DNA of 64,000 nucleotides from JAXMHN01 sp964578605 (GTDB taxonomy: Bacteria; Verrucomicrobiota; Verrucomicrobiia; Limisphaerales; SIBE01), in assembly GCA_964578605.1 (NCBI GenBank), contig CAZODO010000008.1, positions 23,666-87,665 on the forward strand. Reading direction: 5' to 3'. A program made the translations under genes and the position numbers. Below are positions 7,886 to 16,900 of this stretch, piece by piece. Position 1 is the stretch's first letter; the number at the start of each line of letters is the position of its first letter. The notes beneath the pieces are model-generated. The model worked only from the letters and a program-made list of their open reading frames with translations. It searched no databases and was not told where the DNA came from.

Positions 7886-8983
7886 ATGCGATTTCTGATG
7901 TTGAACTGGCGCGATCCTGATAATCCGCTGGCCGGGGGAGCGGAGCGGGTGACGCTGGGCTATCTCGCCGCTCTCGCCAAACGCGGGCATGAGGTATCCT
8001 GGTTCGCCTACACGTTCGACGGGGCGCCGCCGCGGGACGAGATGGACGGGGTGCAAATCGTGCGCGGCGGCGGGGTAGGATCGGCGATCGTCGAAGCGCG
8101 GCGATGGGTGCGCACTCAGAAGCCATTCGACCTTGTGATCGATCAGCATCACGGGGTGCCTTGGTTCGCGCCGTGGTGGTGCCGAACGAACTGCGTGGCC
8201 TACATCCATGAAGTGCTGGGACCGATTTGGGGGGCTTTCTACCGGTTTCCAATCAATGTCCTTGGCCCGGTGCAGGAGCGTTGGACCCATTGGCTCTATC
8301 GCGCGGTGCCCTTCTGGACCGCGTGTCCTTCCACGAAAACCGCCCTGCAGAGCGTCGGCGTGCGCTCGGTCACCTTGATTCCTTATGGCGTGCACACGGT
8401 GGCCATTCCGGAGTTGGAACCAAAGCCGCTGGATCTCCCGCTCCGCATTGTGGTGGTGTCCAGGCTGGCGCCGAATAAACGCGTGGACCACGCCATTGCC
8501 GCACTGCGGTGCCTGGTTCGCGACGGGATTGACGCTCGCCTGACGATTGTTGGCAGCGGCATTGTCGAAGAGTTGCTCCGGCAGTCGGTCAAAGACCTCG
8601 GGCTGGCTAAACACATCGTGTTCACTGGACCGCTGCCTGAGAAGGAAAAAGATGACCACTTGCGGCGCGCCCATCTCCTGTTGCATACCTCCATGCGCGA
8701 AGGCTGGGGCTTGAACGTGATCGAAGCGAACGCCATGGGCACACCCGCCGTGGTCTACCCTGTCCCGGGCTTGATCGAGTCGACGCTGCACGAGCAGACC
8801 GGTGTCGTATCGAGCGCGGAAACGCCCGAATCGCTTGCGACGTCAATCAAAGCGGTTCTCAAGAGCCCGGAACGATACCAGTTCTACCGTCGCCAGGCTT
8901 GGGAACGTGCCAAGACCTACCACTGGGACCAGGTCTTGCCCGTCGCCTGCACGTGGTTGGAGGAGCAGGCGCGAAACCCATAG
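7886..8983 (+). CDS. Glycosyltransferase family 4 (GT-B fold)
   Basis: A 365-residue GT4-type glycosyltransferase. The N-terminal acceptor domain begins MRFLMLNWRDPDNPLAGGAERV with the GG-E/A loop typical of GT-B enzymes. The C-terminal nucleotide-sugar domain contains VVSRLAPNKRVDHAI, LTIVGSG, HIVFTGPLPEKEKD and the E-x7-E region EGWGLNVIEANAMGTPAVVY. It adds a sugar from a nucleotide donor to a lipid-linked or glycan acceptor at the cytoplasmic face. It is transcribed towards the radical SAM operon and is probably part of surface-glycan synthesis; donor and acceptor are unknown. Confidence 0.9.
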   Translation: MRFLMLNWRDPDNPLAGGAERVTLGYLAALAKRGHEVSWFAYTFDGAPPRDEMDGVQIVRGGGVGSAIVEARRWVRTQKPFDLVIDQHHGVPWFAPWWCRTNCVAYIHEVLGPIWGAFYRFPINVLGPVQERWTHWLYRAVPFWTACPSTKTALQSVGVRSVTLIPYGVHTVAIPELEPKPLDLPLRIVVVSRLAPNKRVDHAIAALRCLVRDGIDARLTIVGSGIVEELLRQSVKDLGLAKHIVFTGPLPEKEKDDHLRRAHLLLHTSMREGWGLNVIEANAMGTPAVVYPVPGLIESTLHEQTGVVSSAETPESLATSIKAVLKSPERYQFYRRQAWERAKTYHWDQVLPVACTWLEEQARNP

Positions 8984-9081
8984 CAGGGCGGGCCGGGCCA
9001 ACCCGCGCGACCCCCAACCAGGAAAAAGGTGAGCAATTTGTCACCATCAACTTCCCATTGGCCATCAGGCACTTGTGAATT

Positions 9082-9124
9082 CCAAGCGCTTGCTTCGGCC
9101 ACGATGTAATACATTTGTTATAAC
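9082..9124 (-). repeat. Partial third copy of the intergenic motif shared with 38.3 and 42.4 kb
   Basis: On the minus strand this reads GTTATAACAAATGTATTACA, a 13-bp spacer, then AAGCGCTTGGAAT. The two elements (a near-palindromic AT-rich 20-mer and an AAGCGCTTG box) recur in the same order in the two longer repeat copies at 38.3 and 42.4 kb. It sits between convergent genes (the glycosyltransferase and the radical SAM gene). Confidence 0.5.
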
Positions 9125-9145
9125 GTCGCCAAGCCTGGCCCAGGA

Positions 9146-10684
9146 TCATCCGCCGGGCGGCGGGTCCCCAAGCAGCTTGCGCCGCAGCTTAATGCGCGCC
9201 ATGGCTTCGACATTCTGACGCTGTTGAGAGCCAAACTTCCGTTCCACCAGCGACAGATACTCGGGGCGCGTGAAGTAATTCTCCCAAGCCGCATCCCGGA
9301 ACCTCAACACCTCGGCTGCGGTGCAATGCTTGGTCGGCAGCGGCTGGCTTTCATAGGAGAGAAAGGCGTATCCGGCGTAGGAATCGGGCAAAGGCCAGCC
9401 GTTCGCGCGCGCGGTATTGTACAGCGGGCTCCCCGGCAGGGCCTGGCACGGATACATATTCGCCATCTCGGTGTTCAATTCGAGGGCGAGATCGAGCGTT
9501 TGCTGCATCGTCTCCTTGGTGTCGTCGGGGAAACCGAAGATGTAATTCGAAATGATGTTGATGCCGCTGTCCTGGATCGTCTTGGCAACTTGCCGAATGT
9601 TCACCTCCTGGAACGAGCCTTTGGACACCTCGCGCCGGATCACCTGGCTTGCGGCCTCAACCCCGAGTGCCAGCCAATTCACCCCTGCGCGCCGGAACAG
9701 GTCCAGGTACTGCGGGCGCACCGTGTCGATGCGCGAGTAGGACCACATCCGAAGCTTCAAGCCCCGATCGACAATGCCCTGGAGCAGGGGTTCGAAATAG
9801 TTCTTGTTAAGAAAGAACATTTCATCGGAAATCCGGACGGTCTCGACTCCCATGCCGACTAGCTTTTCAAACTCGCGCAGCATGAATTCCGGCGACCAGA
9901 ACCGCATATTGGGCGAATTCGCCGCGACGGTGCCAGGCGCGTTGTCGACCCGGTTCACGATGTTGATCATGCAGAAGTCGCATTTGAACTTGCAGCCGAG
10001 CGACGTGTAGATGGCAGCAAAAGGCGTCCGGAGATCGTGGTTAAACTCCGCATGCCAGAAATGGGCGCGATACCGATCCAGCGGCTTCTTGTCGTAGGGC
10101 AACAGGTCCCAGGCGTATCCCGGCAAATCCTGGTCCATGCGGTCGCCCGGAACGACCTGTTCGGGCGGGTTAAGTTGGGGCTTGCCATTCCGCTTGTGGC
10201 CAATGCCGCGGACCTTGTCCAAGTCGTTCTTGAAGTCGGTGCGGAGCACGTTGTGCAAGGCGTACACGCCTTCGTTCAGGAGCACAAAGTCGATCTCGGG
10301 ATGGGCCAGCACTTCCATCGGCAAAGCGCTCGTGTGGGAACCGGCAAAGCACGTGACGAATTCCGGGTGCAGTTCCTTGACGCGCCGGCACAGGGAGATG
10401 GCGCCGATCATGTTGGTCGTGCCCGAGTTCGGGTTCTGCCCGTAGACGACGAAGCAGATCAGGCGGGGGTTGGCTTCGCTAATCCGTCGCGCGGCGTCAG
10501 CCTCCCCAAGGCGCTCGGCGCCGCAATCCAGGATGGCGACCCCGAATCCTTTCGCCCGGCAACTCTGGGCAAGCAGAAGCGCCCACGTGGGCGGTTCAAT
10601 GGCGGAAAAGTCCTTGCTCAGCTCTTGATAAGCCTGGGCAGACGAGTCGGCATTGACAAACAAGACGTCGAGTTTTCGGTCCAT
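9146..10684 (-). CDS. Radical SAM protein with N-terminal B12-binding-like domain
   Basis: A 512-residue protein. Residues 1-190 resemble a cobalamin-binding Rossmann domain (DVLFVNADS, GFGVAILDCGAERLG, CFAGSHTSALP), but the usual DxHxxG cobalamin-ligand motif appears as DCGAERLG, lacking the histidine. The radical SAM core carries GCKFKCDFC, placing the 4Fe-4S cysteines at C231, C235 and C238, followed by ISDEMFFLNKN and a late FGFPDDTKETM. The reaction (methylation, rearrangement or other) is not deducible. It is the last gene of a four-gene minus-strand operon with the ColD-like aminotransferase and E1 subunits, suggesting modification of a sugar or lipid. Confidence 0.88.
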   Translation of the reverse strand: MDRKLDVLFVNADSSAQAYQELSKDFSAIEPPTWALLLAQSCRAKGFGVAILDCGAERLGEADAARRISEANPRLICFVVYGQNPNSGTTNMIGAISLCRRVKELHPEFVTCFAGSHTSALPMEVLAHPEIDFVLLNEGVYALHNVLRTDFKNDLDKVRGIGHKRNGKPQLNPPEQVVPGDRMDQDLPGYAWDLLPYDKKPLDRYRAHFWHAEFNHDLRTPFAAIYTSLGCKFKCDFCMINIVNRVDNAPGTVAANSPNMRFWSPEFMLREFEKLVGMGVETVRISDEMFFLNKNYFEPLLQGIVDRGLKLRMWSYSRIDTVRPQYLDLFRRAGVNWLALGVEAASQVIRREVSKGSFQEVNIRQVAKTIQDSGINIISNYIFGFPDDTKETMQQTLDLALELNTEMANMYPCQALPGSPLYNTARANGWPLPDSYAGYAFLSYESQPLPTKHCTAAEVLRFRDAAWENYFTRPEYLSLVERKFGSQQRQNVEAMARIKLRRKLLGDPPPGG

Positions 10685-10765
10685 AACTCCAAGTGTACGT
10701 TCCGCGGCAGCGTCCCTTTGCAGCGCCGCGCCTCCCCCCCCGGGGGCAGATCGTCCTTCAACCGC

Positions 10766-11962
10766 TTACGCCTGGTTCAGGAAAGCACAGAGTTCGAGGA
10801 TCTTGCCCTGGTCCAGGTCCGGGTAGTTGCCGATATAATAGCCGTAAAAGTGGACGTGATCCACTTCCGGGTAGTTCTCGTATTCGCGGTCTCCGACCCA
10901 TTTGCGGGCATAGGGCTGGCGCAACTGGTTCCCGCCTCCGGACGTCCCCCGGCGGAACTCCACTTTCGCCGCGCGCATGCCCGCTTCGATCCGGTCCCGA
11001 AGCGCTGTGTCCGCGTTCTTCAGGATGAGCGTGAACGCGTAGTTGCAGCTGCCTTCGATCTCGAAATCGGTGCGGAAACGGGCTGGGTCAAGGTGATCCA
11101 GGAAGAGTTTCAAGTTGCGCCTTCGAATCTCATTGTTCCTGTCCAAACGGCGCAGCTGCGAGCGACCCATCACCGCGTTGATCTCGGTGCTCCGAACGTT
11201 GTAAGCGGGGAAAGCAAAAATGAAGTCCGGGTTCAAATCCGGGTGGGTCTCGCGGTAGCGCGTCCGCACCGCTTCGGAAGTCGCCTCGCGCACCATGCCA
11301 TGCGACCGAAACATCCGCACGGTTTCGTACAGCTCAGGGTCGTCGGTGGAAATCATCCCGCCCTCGATCGTGCTCATGTGATGGGCGTAGTAGAACGAGA
11401 AGTTCGATCCGAAGCCGAACGTGCCAAGCTTGCGTCCCTGGAAGGTGGCGCCATGCGATTCGCACACGTCTTCGATCAGGGGGATTTTCCTGGCCCTCAA
11501 TTCGCCCAGGAGCGTTTCGTCAAGCGCGTTGTATCCGAGCACGTGAGTCAAAAAGACCGCTTTGGTGCGCGGGGTGATCTTCCGGATGACTTCCCGCGTA
11601 TCCATGCCAAGCGTGCGCGGGTTGATGTCGACAAATACAGGTTTGAACCCGCACTGCAGCACGGACGCAATATCCGACACCCAGGTCAGCGTCGGCACGA
11701 TCATTTCGCCCAACCCGAAGATCTCCCGGCACGCGCTGATCGTGACGAGATTGGCCGACGCCCCTGAGTTCACGAAAACGCTGTATTTCATGCCGAGCCA
11801 TTCGCACCACTCCTGCTCGAACGTCCGGACCTGCTGCGATTGTGTGAGGATCGGGTTGCCCTTGAGGAAATCAATGACTGCTTCGAGGTCGGCCGGGGTG
11901 ATGTTGTTGTGCATCAGCGGCCAATCGAGCACCGGTGGCCGAGGTTGGGCAGGGTGAGTCAT
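10766..11962 (-). CDS. DegT/DnrJ/EryC1-family PLP enzyme, ColD/RfbH-like sugar 3-dehydratase
   Basis: A 398-residue type I PLP-fold protein. The cofactor loop FVNSGASANL and IPLIEDVCESHGA are present. At the position where aminotransferases of this family carry the Schiff-base lysine (SF..TK), this protein reads SFYYAHHMSTIEGG, with His194/His195 and no lysine. That replacement is the hallmark of ColD (GDP-4-keto-6-deoxymannose 3-dehydratase) and RfbH-type 3-dehydratases, which remove the C3 hydroxyl instead of transaminating. The likely product is therefore a 4-keto-3,6-dideoxy sugar nucleotide. It lies 3 bp downstream of the E1 beta gene in the same operon. Confidence 0.88.
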   Translation of the reverse strand: MTHPAQPRPPVLDWPLMHNNITPADLEAVIDFLKGNPILTQSQQVRTFEQEWCEWLGMKYSVFVNSGASANLVTISACREIFGLGEMIVPTLTWVSDIASVLQCGFKPVFVDINPRTLGMDTREVIRKITPRTKAVFLTHVLGYNALDETLLGELRARKIPLIEDVCESHGATFQGRKLGTFGFGSNFSFYYAHHMSTIEGGMISTDDPELYETVRMFRSHGMVREATSEAVRTRYRETHPDLNPDFIFAFPAYNVRSTEINAVMGRSQLRRLDRNNEIRRRNLKLFLDHLDPARFRTDFEIEGSCNYAFTLILKNADTALRDRIEAGMRAAKVEFRRGTSGGGNQLRQPYARKWVGDREYENYPEVDHVHFYGYYIGNYPDLDQGKILELCAFLNQA

Positions 11963-11965
11963 AAA

Positions 11966-13012
11966 CTAAAAGGGGCCCTTGAACTCAATGCACCTCAGGT
12001 CTGCCCGTTCCTCAGGCATCCATTCGTTCGCGTTGCCTTTGACAAGCTTGAATGCCGCCGAGGCGATATCCCGGGCAGTCGGGTAGAAAAGCGACTCAAG
12101 CGCCGGCGTGGTCGGGCAGGTCACAGGCGCGAACCCAAGGCGGCGGACGCGAACATCGCGCGTGCCTTGCAGAGCTTCCACGACCTGGGACGCGATCTCG
12201 GCGCTCGCGCCGCAGGTCGTCCAGCCGTTGTCCACCACGACGAGACGGCCGGTTTTGCGGACGGAGCGGACAATGGTCTCGGTATCCAAGGGGCTCAGCC
12301 AGATCGGGTCGATAACCTCCGCCCGAATCCCGATCTCCTCCAAATACCGCTGGGCACGCAGGCATTCCAATTGCATGTAGGAGATCCCTACCAGCGTCAC
12401 GTCGCTGCCTTCGGCAGTGATCCGGGCTTTTCCCGGCGGCACCACGTAAGGCGTTTCCGGAACAGGCCCTTTCTGGAAGTGCAGGATGCGGTGTTCGACA
12501 TACAGGACCGGGTTGTCGTCGCGGATGGCGTGGATCAGGCAACCCTTGGCGTCATAGGGCGTCGTTGGCGCCACCACTTTCAGCCCGGGCACATGCATGA
12601 AGAACGAGTACAACCCTTGCGAATGCTGGGCGCCTTGGCCCCAGCTCTTGCCGATCATCGAACGCACCACCAGAGGCAGGTGGACGCAACCGCCGTACAT
12701 GTAAGAGCTTTTCGCCGCCACGTTGACCAACTGGTTCATGGCGAGCATGAGGAAATCCATCCGGATATGGATATGCACCGGCCGAAGTCCGGCAAGCGCC
12801 ATGCCAATGGCCGCCCCAGTCATGGCGTCTTCGGACAGCGGTGTTCCAAACACGCGCTCCGGCCCATACTTCTGAACCAGCCCTTTCGTCGTGCCTTGAA
12901 TGGCCTTCGGGTCGTCGACATCCAGGCCGAAAACGATGACCGAATCATCGCGCGCCATTTCCTGGTCGGTGGCTTCGCGAATGGCGTCGGTGTACTGCAG
13001 CGTCCGTTCCAT
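11966..13012 (-). CDS. Thiamine-diphosphate E1 component, beta subunit (pyruvate/acetoin dehydrogenase-like)
   Basis: About 348 residues of a transketolase-like beta subunit: MERTLQYTDAIREATDQEM, the FGTPLSEDAMTGAAIGMALAG region, IHIRMDFLMLAMNQLVN and the C-terminal VVDNGWTTCGASAEI segment. The frame is open to 13105, but ATG 13012 is chosen because it leaves a 1-bp gap after the alpha-subunit stop and matches the family N-terminus. It pairs with the alpha subunit to form an alpha2beta2 ThDP decarboxylase. No E2 acyltransferase or E3 is encoded nearby, unlike catabolic dehydrogenase operons. Confidence 0.9.
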   Translation of the reverse strand: MERTLQYTDAIREATDQEMARDDSVIVFGLDVDDPKAIQGTTKGLVQKYGPERVFGTPLSEDAMTGAAIGMALAGLRPVHIHIRMDFLMLAMNQLVNVAAKSSYMYGGCVHLPLVVRSMIGKSWGQGAQHSQGLYSFFMHVPGLKVVAPTTPYDAKGCLIHAIRDDNPVLYVEHRILHFQKGPVPETPYVVPPGKARITAEGSDVTLVGISYMQLECLRAQRYLEEIGIRAEVIDPIWLSPLDTETIVRSVRKTGRLVVVDNGWTTCGASAEIASQVVEALQGTRDVRVRRLGFAPVTCPTTPALESLFYPTARDIASAAFKLVKGNANEWMPEERADLRCIEFKGPF

Positions 13013-13013
13013 G

Positions 13014-13970
13014 TCACTCCTTGAAGACATCCGCGAAGAGTTGCGGCGCTTCCGGAAAAGCGCTGCGCTCGCCGAATTCAAACGCATCGCGAATCTCGGA
13101 TTCAACCTCCGCCTCGAGTTGGCCGCGCCGGGCCGGATCGACCATGCCTGCCAGCTTCACTACTTGATCTGTGCGAATCCAGGGCTCGGCCTCCTCCCGT
13201 TTGCGATAGCCCAAACCATAATCTTCGTTCGGCCCGACGTGCTCTTTCCAGCGATAGGTCATGCATTCGAAAAAGAACGGGCCTGGCTCGCCTTTCCGAA
13301 GGGCGTCGGCGGCAGCTCCAATCCTCTCATAGATGCGCAGCACGTCGTTGTCTTCGATCCGCTCCGCAGGCATTCCGTAAACCGCCGCACGCTGCGTGAC
13401 ATTTGGGTTCTTTTGACGCAGCCGCTGGTGGGTATGGATGGCATACCCGTTGTTCTCGCAAATGAAGAGGATGGGCAACGCCTTGAGCGCCGCGAAATTG
13501 AGGCTTTCGTGGAACACACCTTCGTCCACCGCACCGTCCCCGAAGACCGACACGACAATTCTCGGCGCACGCCGATACTTCATGGCGTAAGCGTATCCGA
13601 TTGCGTTGGCGATGGTCGTCCCGACCACGGCAGACGTGCCGAGCACGTTCGCATCGGTGTCAATCAAGTGCATCGATCCGCCCTTGCCTTTGGCACAACC
13701 GGTGGCCTTCCCATACAACTCGGCGATCATCGACCGCAGATCGCCCCCTTTCGCCAGGTAAAGCGCGTGGCTCCGGTAAGTGCCGAAAACGGCGTCCTCC
13801 GGTTTCAGCGGCTCGCATACGCCGACTGAAACCGCCTCCTGGCCAATGGAAAGGTGGACCGGGCTCTTGATCTTGTCCGTGGGATAAACCTTGGCGATCT
13901 CTTCCTCCACCCGGCGGATCCGGTAAAGAGAACGATAGAGCCTTTCGTAAATGGATTGTGTGTCTCGCAA
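13014..13970 (-). CDS. Thiamine-diphosphate E1 component, alpha subunit
   Basis: A 318-residue E1 alpha subunit. The ThDP-binding motif starts at GDGAVDEGVFHESLNFAALK and closes with ICENNGYAIHT (GDG...NN). The upstream regions HLSIGQEAVSVGVCEPL and YRSHALYLAKGGD and the glycine-rich KGKGGSMHL are standard. It decarboxylates a 2-oxoacid and could transfer a two-carbon unit. It heads a minus-strand operon whose partner genes encode a ColD-like sugar dehydratase and a radical SAM protein. By analogy with the AviB1/B2 pair in avilamycin synthesis, it may build a two-carbon branch on a deoxysugar rather than feed central metabolism; this is inference. Confidence 0.9.
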   Translation of the reverse strand: MRDTQSIYERLYRSLYRIRRVEEEIAKVYPTDKIKSPVHLSIGQEAVSVGVCEPLKPEDAVFGTYRSHALYLAKGGDLRSMIAELYGKATGCAKGKGGSMHLIDTDANVLGTSAVVGTTIANAIGYAYAMKYRRAPRIVVSVFGDGAVDEGVFHESLNFAALKALPILFICENNGYAIHTHQRLRQKNPNVTQRAAVYGMPAERIEDNDVLRIYERIGAAADALRKGEPGPFFFECMTYRWKEHVGPNEDYGLGYRKREEAEPWIRTDQVVKLAGMVDPARRGQLEAEVESEIRDAFEFGERSAFPEAPQLFADVFKE

Positions 13971-14400
13971 GTTAACAACGCCTTCAAACGAGGGAAGCCG
14001 CTGACGGACGCCGAATTCAGCCTCGGAAGGGCCCCATACCGTAGGGGGGAGTTGCTCTCTTCGTCAAGCCGGGACCCCCGACGGGTTCCACTTCCCGTTG
14101 CCCTGCTGAATGGGCAAAATCCAGGAGTCACGCCCTGTCCGGGGCTTTGGGTTCCGGGGCGGTGTGGTTCCCAGGGCGCCGCTTTGCTCAGCCCTCGGCT
14201 GACGACGGCCTGCGCCTTTGGAGCGATCTCAGCACATCCGTCCGGTCCGGCCGTCGTGCCATGGCTTCAAGTGCCCACGCGATTCCCTCGACGCCCTCCT
14301 TGGCCGCGCCTTCTTTCGGGTAGCAGGTTAACTCGTCGCGTTTGGCCTTGGCCGGCGAAAAGACCTTGGGACCGATCGCTTCGACAGCGCTCTGAGGCGC
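13971..14400. other. Intergenic region with a possible coding remnant
   Basis: 430 bp. On the minus strand, directly after the CAP-gene stop and in the same frame, 14188-14400 encodes about 70 residues without a start codon (core KVFSPAKAKRDELTCYPKEG and WALEAMARRPDRTDVL). The composition looks protein-like and could be the tail of a lost gene, but I cannot identify it. Otherwise nothing recognisable. Confidence 0.4.
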
Positions 14401-16452
14401 TCAGTTCACGGTCACTCGATAGAAGCGGCGCGGGTCTGCCGGGCGCGGAACGGTCGCGCGGAAGGCATTCGGATCCTTGGCAGGCGCAACGGTGCTTCCG
14501 GGTTCGTTGGCCCATGGCCCCGTTAGATCCGGCGCCCCTTCGATACGGTAGCTCGCCCCTGCCTTTGGGTTCACGACGGCAAACCCAAACTGGAGATCAC
14601 CGTTCGAGAGCGCTTCAACCGAGGTGAACTTCAAGCTGGTCAATGTGCTGATCTCCGCGGCAACCAGTCTCAGAGGCCCCCAAGGAAACAGCCGATCGCC
14701 AACCTTCGGCCGCACTCTCAATCCGAACGCTCCCGCTTCGGCCGGCGCGAAGCTGAACGACGTTCCTCCGGACGTGTTCGAGATCACCGGGTCGACCAGC
14801 TCTTCGCACCCGTCCATCTGGATGTTGTCGATGTAAAATCCCACTCCGGGATCGGTCTGCTCGAAAAAGCCGCCTCCGGCGAACTCGTAAACAAAGCGCA
14901 CTGACACTTCGCGGGACGCAAAAGGCGCGAGGGAGATCGTCCGCGGTGCGAAAGCCACATCCCCGGCCTTGCCTGTTCCTGCCTGGCTCCAGACATCCTG
15001 CCAGCTGAGCCCGCCGTCCAGCGAGATCTGGGCGCGCGCCACCTGGTCTTCGGTCGCCCATCCGAGCCGGCTGGCAAATAGCAAGCGCCCTGCGGCGCCG
15101 ACGCGAAACAACCGGTTCAGGACCAGAAACTGATCTTCGGGGGGCGCGTTGGTGTTGACCCAGGGGTGGGCCAGGTGAAAGGCGCTCTTGCCGGAAGCCT
15201 TCACGACGTTGTCGATGACCGAATACGAGCCGGACGTCGTCGCGGTGACCTGCGCCAAACCCTGCTCCGCCCCTTCCAGGGCAGGCTGGAGGAGCCGCTT
15301 CACCCGCATCCATTCGTAACCGGTTGCGCCGCCCACCGAACTGAACGAAAAGGCGTTCTCCTGGTTCACAAAAGCAGTATCCGGACCTGAGATGGTCGGC
15401 GGGGTGTAGATCATTGCCTGATCCAGTTTGACGTTTCCGCCTGCCACCGTGACCGTCGTGTGCACCTCCGGTCTATTTGAGACCTGGAACGTCACAGGGT
15501 GGGCCCCATCGCCAGAAACCGGGAGCGAATAGCCGCCTGACCGCGCGGTGACGGCGTAGTAATCCGAGCCTTGCGCCAACACCGTGATGCCGCCCACGCC
15601 TTCGCCCCGGTCGTAAAATCCGTTGGCATTAAGATCGTAGTAAGCCACTCCAGTAATGAAAGGCGTCAAGTCGAAGCGGCTGCCGAAATCCTGGGTCACC
15701 AGCCAGGGACCGACACCGCCATTGGTCCCTTGGATCACCCCAATCCCCGCTTCCTGCAATCCCGGGTCATGGATATTCAATCGGTGCCCCGGGGGCGTTT
15801 GCATCCCGCCCGAAGCCGGGTCGCCATCCCCGCCCCAGTCCACCTCGAACCCGGCGTGGCCATGCTCGACGGATCGGGCATTCGCAAAAACGTTTTCGGC
15901 GATCGTTTGCCATGGGTAGCCCGCTTCGGTCGCCCGGGTGCCAAAGGTGCTGCCATCCGAACCCACGTGTCCTTGGAAGGCGTGCGCCAGCATATCCGCG
16001 CTGTGCCTCCTGGCCGCCGCCAACAGGTGCGCGTTCATCGAGAGCGGGGGCGCCGGACTCAAGGACGAGATCTGCTGCGCCATCAAGTTGAGATCCACGT
16101 TCAAGCCGTTGTAGTTCGCGAGCACGGTGGGATCGGTGGTCGTTTGAAGCCGCACGGCTTCCGCCGGCGGATCGCGCCGAGCTCGATTGATATACTCCAG
16201 GTAAAGCTGCTCTTCGTCGGTCGGTTCCCCGATGGAATAGAGCGTCCGTTCCGAAGGCGCGCCTAGCGGCCGCACGCCCGCTCGCGAATTCACGGAGAAC
16301 GGAGGGACGCTCTCGCGGCGCAATGCCGGAGCGGCTGGCGGCGGGGCGAAAACGCTATCCGCAGGTGCATCTGACGCCTTGAGCAACGGCCCGAGAAGGG
16401 CCGCACTGGAAAGGCACAATCCGAGCGCGAGGTGTAAAAATGAGCGGCGCAT
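14401..16452 (-). CDS. Secreted CAP-domain (SCP/PR-1) multidomain protein
   Basis: About 683 residues from ATG 16452 (MRRSFLHLALGLCLSSAALL, a signal peptide; the frame is also open from 16494). A CAP domain spans roughly residues 95-255: LEYINRARRDPPAEAVRL, LLAAARRHSADMLAHAFQGHVGSDGS, AENVFAN and GHRLNIHDPGLQEAGIG, with the histidines and glutamate of the CAP cavity. A carboxypeptidase-regulatory-like beta domain follows (GVAYYDLNANGFYDRGEGV), then a jelly-roll/immune-inhibitor-like region, ending in a C-terminal segment (SYRIEGAPDLTGPW, RFYRVTVN) often seen in exported PVC proteins. CAP domains of bacteria are extracellular; the substrate or ligand is unknown. Confidence 0.85.
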   Translation of the reverse strand: MRRSFLHLALGLCLSSAALLGPLLKASDAPADSVFAPPPAAPALRRESVPPFSVNSRAGVRPLGAPSERTLYSIGEPTDEEQLYLEYINRARRDPPAEAVRLQTTTDPTVLANYNGLNVDLNLMAQQISSLSPAPPLSMNAHLLAAARRHSADMLAHAFQGHVGSDGSTFGTRATEAGYPWQTIAENVFANARSVEHGHAGFEVDWGGDGDPASGGMQTPPGHRLNIHDPGLQEAGIGVIQGTNGGVGPWLVTQDFGSRFDLTPFITGVAYYDLNANGFYDRGEGVGGITVLAQGSDYYAVTARSGGYSLPVSGDGAHPVTFQVSNRPEVHTTVTVAGGNVKLDQAMIYTPPTISGPDTAFVNQENAFSFSSVGGATGYEWMRVKRLLQPALEGAEQGLAQVTATTSGSYSVIDNVVKASGKSAFHLAHPWVNTNAPPEDQFLVLNRLFRVGAAGRLLFASRLGWATEDQVARAQISLDGGLSWQDVWSQAGTGKAGDVAFAPRTISLAPFASREVSVRFVYEFAGGGFFEQTDPGVGFYIDNIQMDGCEELVDPVISNTSGGTSFSFAPAEAGAFGLRVRPKVGDRLFPWGPLRLVAAEISTLTSLKFTSVEALSNGDLQFGFAVVNPKAGASYRIEGAPDLTGPWANEPGSTVAPAKDPNAFRATVPRPADPRRFYRVTVN

Positions 16453-16494
16453 GCCTGCGGGATACGCCATTTTGCGCGACCGATGGAGACTCAT

Positions 16495-16900
16495 ATTTGG
16501 ATATTCGATTCATGTTCATCTCAGAAAAGACGACCGGATTCAATCGATAAGGGTTCAGGCGGGGCCGCCGGGCAGACCCGCGCGGGTTGGTGAGAGATCT
16601 GGGCAGCCGGGTGGGCTTTTGAGGCGCCCGCGCGGGTCTCCCGAGGGTTTAGACACGAATTTTACTCGCTTTTAACAGGCATATAACACGTCTCTGGATC
16701 GAGTGAAATACGTGTTAAATACCTGTTATATACGTGTTATATCCGGACGGAGCCAGGGGCGAGATGCAGCAATTCTGCCCATGAACCTCAAAATGGTTGG
16801 CTTGATTACCAACTATTTGCGCAACGCGAGGTTCAAGGGCGCAGTGCGCGCAATCCTGTTCCGGGGTGATCTCATTTGAGGTGGGGCGGGCCCTTGGCCC
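16495..16900. other. Intergenic region carrying an 11-bp repeat hairpin
   Basis: 406 bp between two minus-strand genes, containing the periodic repeat at 16670-16749. No other gene or RNA was recognised. Confidence 0.6.
16670..16749. repeat. 11-bp periodic repeat hairpin, locus 2
   Basis: Left arm units are TTTTAACAGGC (16670) and ATATAACACGT (16681). After a short spacer the right arm reads AAATACGTGTT (16706), AAATACCTGTT (16717), ATATACGTGTT (16728) and ATATCCGGACG (16739). The left units are reverse complements of right-arm units, so the whole can form a long AT-rich hairpin. It is homologous to the element at 45.9 kb. Confidence 0.8.

Noticed and set aside
10037..11767. 576-residue open frame opposite the radical SAM and ColD-like genes
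   Set aside because: Spans two genes with definite motifs on the minus strand, and has no recognisable domain of its own.
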